Position numbers and translations under genes: made by a program. Shown here piece after piece: positions 50,858 through 51,121 of a DNA stretch of 51,121 nt. The stretch's first letter is position 1; every line of letters starts with the position of its first letter. Below the pieces are notes generated by a model. The model saw only the letters and a list, made by a program, of their open reading frames with translations. It was not told the origin of the DNA and made no database searches. The stretch is taken from positions 5,267 to 56,387 of the forward strand of contig NZ_JAFLRF010000040.1 in assembly GCF_017315705.1 (NCBI RefSeq), in the 5' to 3' direction. The stretch comes from Trinickia mobilis. Its GTDB lineage: Bacteria; Pseudomonadota; Gammaproteobacteria; Burkholderiales; Burkholderiaceae.

Positions 50858-51121
50858 AAATCTCCGATTGAGCAACTGAGAAGTGCGCCGGTTGTAAGAG
50901 GTACGTCCTAATAGACGCCTTTTCACTGAGCAACTGTTCCGCGTGCATATGAAGACCGCCTGTCGATACCAACAGTTCCTGTGCAACCGGCTCGGAGCTG
51001 TTCCACATATTCAACCGGACGGGAGGCTAATTGGACTCGTCATTGGTAAGCGCGAATTTAAGCGCACATAGATTGTCGATGGTCGAGAGCGCAGCATGTG
51101 TGTCCACAGTTTTTTCTGCGG

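Overview
The window is a 51 kb piece of a high-GC betaproteobacterial chromosome or megaplasmid. Gene content (AAHS-type MFS transporters, Burkholderia-type porin, DmlR-like LysR next to a tartrate/malate dehydrogenase, Ku/LigD, DUF3562 proteins) points to Burkholderiaceae, most likely Paraburkholderia, Caballeronia or Burkholderia sensu lato. This is judged from protein resemblance only. No tRNA, rRNA, intact insertion sequence or CRISPR array was recognised.

Region 1 (1-12.1 kb) is metabolic. A minus-strand run holds a HAD-family hydrolase, an FAD amine-type oxidoreductase and a partial [2Fe-2S] protein. A vapBC toxin-antitoxin pair is inserted beside it. An aldehyde dehydrogenase, a tandem GNAT acetyltransferase and a GhrA-like reductase follow. 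Then come a class-III aminotransferase, an Lrp/AsnC regulator, a GabD-type semialdehyde dehydrogenase and a zinc desuccinylase-like hydrolase. Together they look like a route for polyamines or omega-amino acids: oxidative or transaminative deamination, then aldehyde oxidation.

Region 2 (12.1-23.9 kb) begins with a scar of three broken genes (mntA, hepT and hydantoinase B fragments). A minus-strand oligopeptide-type ABC transporter operon (binding protein, two permeases, double ATPase) follows. Next are a LysR gene divergent from a tartrate/D-malate dehydrogenase, an amidohydrolase pseudogene, and a unit of a membrane GGDEF cyclase, a DOPA-dioxygenase-like protein and an AAHS aromatic-acid transporter.

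Region 3 (23.9-34.5 kb) is accessory DNA. It has a DUF3562 gene with a four-tract poly-G leader, hairpin-rich intergenic DNA, an arsenate-reductase-like phosphatase, a Lys/Ala-rich DNA-binding-like protein and a truncated DUF429-like gene. A GNAT and a SAM methyltransferase follow, then a frameshifted H-NS-like gene and a non-homologous end-joining operon (ligD, ku, MerR-TPR gene). Two paralogous small genes in opposite orientation flank the H-NS/NHEJ block.

Region 4 (34.9-46.3 kb) is the most interesting part. A nitroreductase and a GntR regulator precede a compact plus-strand operon: a Rieske oxygenase alpha subunit, a glutamine-synthetase-like ligase, a [2Fe-2S] ferredoxin, a ferredoxin reductase, a class-I glutamine amidotransferase and a LysR regulator. 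A second AAHS transporter and a convergent DUF4863 cupin, the family of 4-hydroxylaminobenzoate lyase, follow. The ligase/amidotransferase pair recalls the gamma-glutamylation step of aniline and alkylamine degradation. Here it is combined with an alpha-only Rieske system and an aromatic-acid importer, which suggests a pathway for an amino-substituted aromatic acid.

Region 5 (46.3-51.1 kb) has an isoprenylcysteine-methyltransferase-like membrane protein, an outer-membrane porin, a second DUF3562 gene, a 53-residue XRE-like protein, a frameshifted hfq-like gene and two small genes. Intergenic DNA here carries inverted repeats and an 11-base C run.
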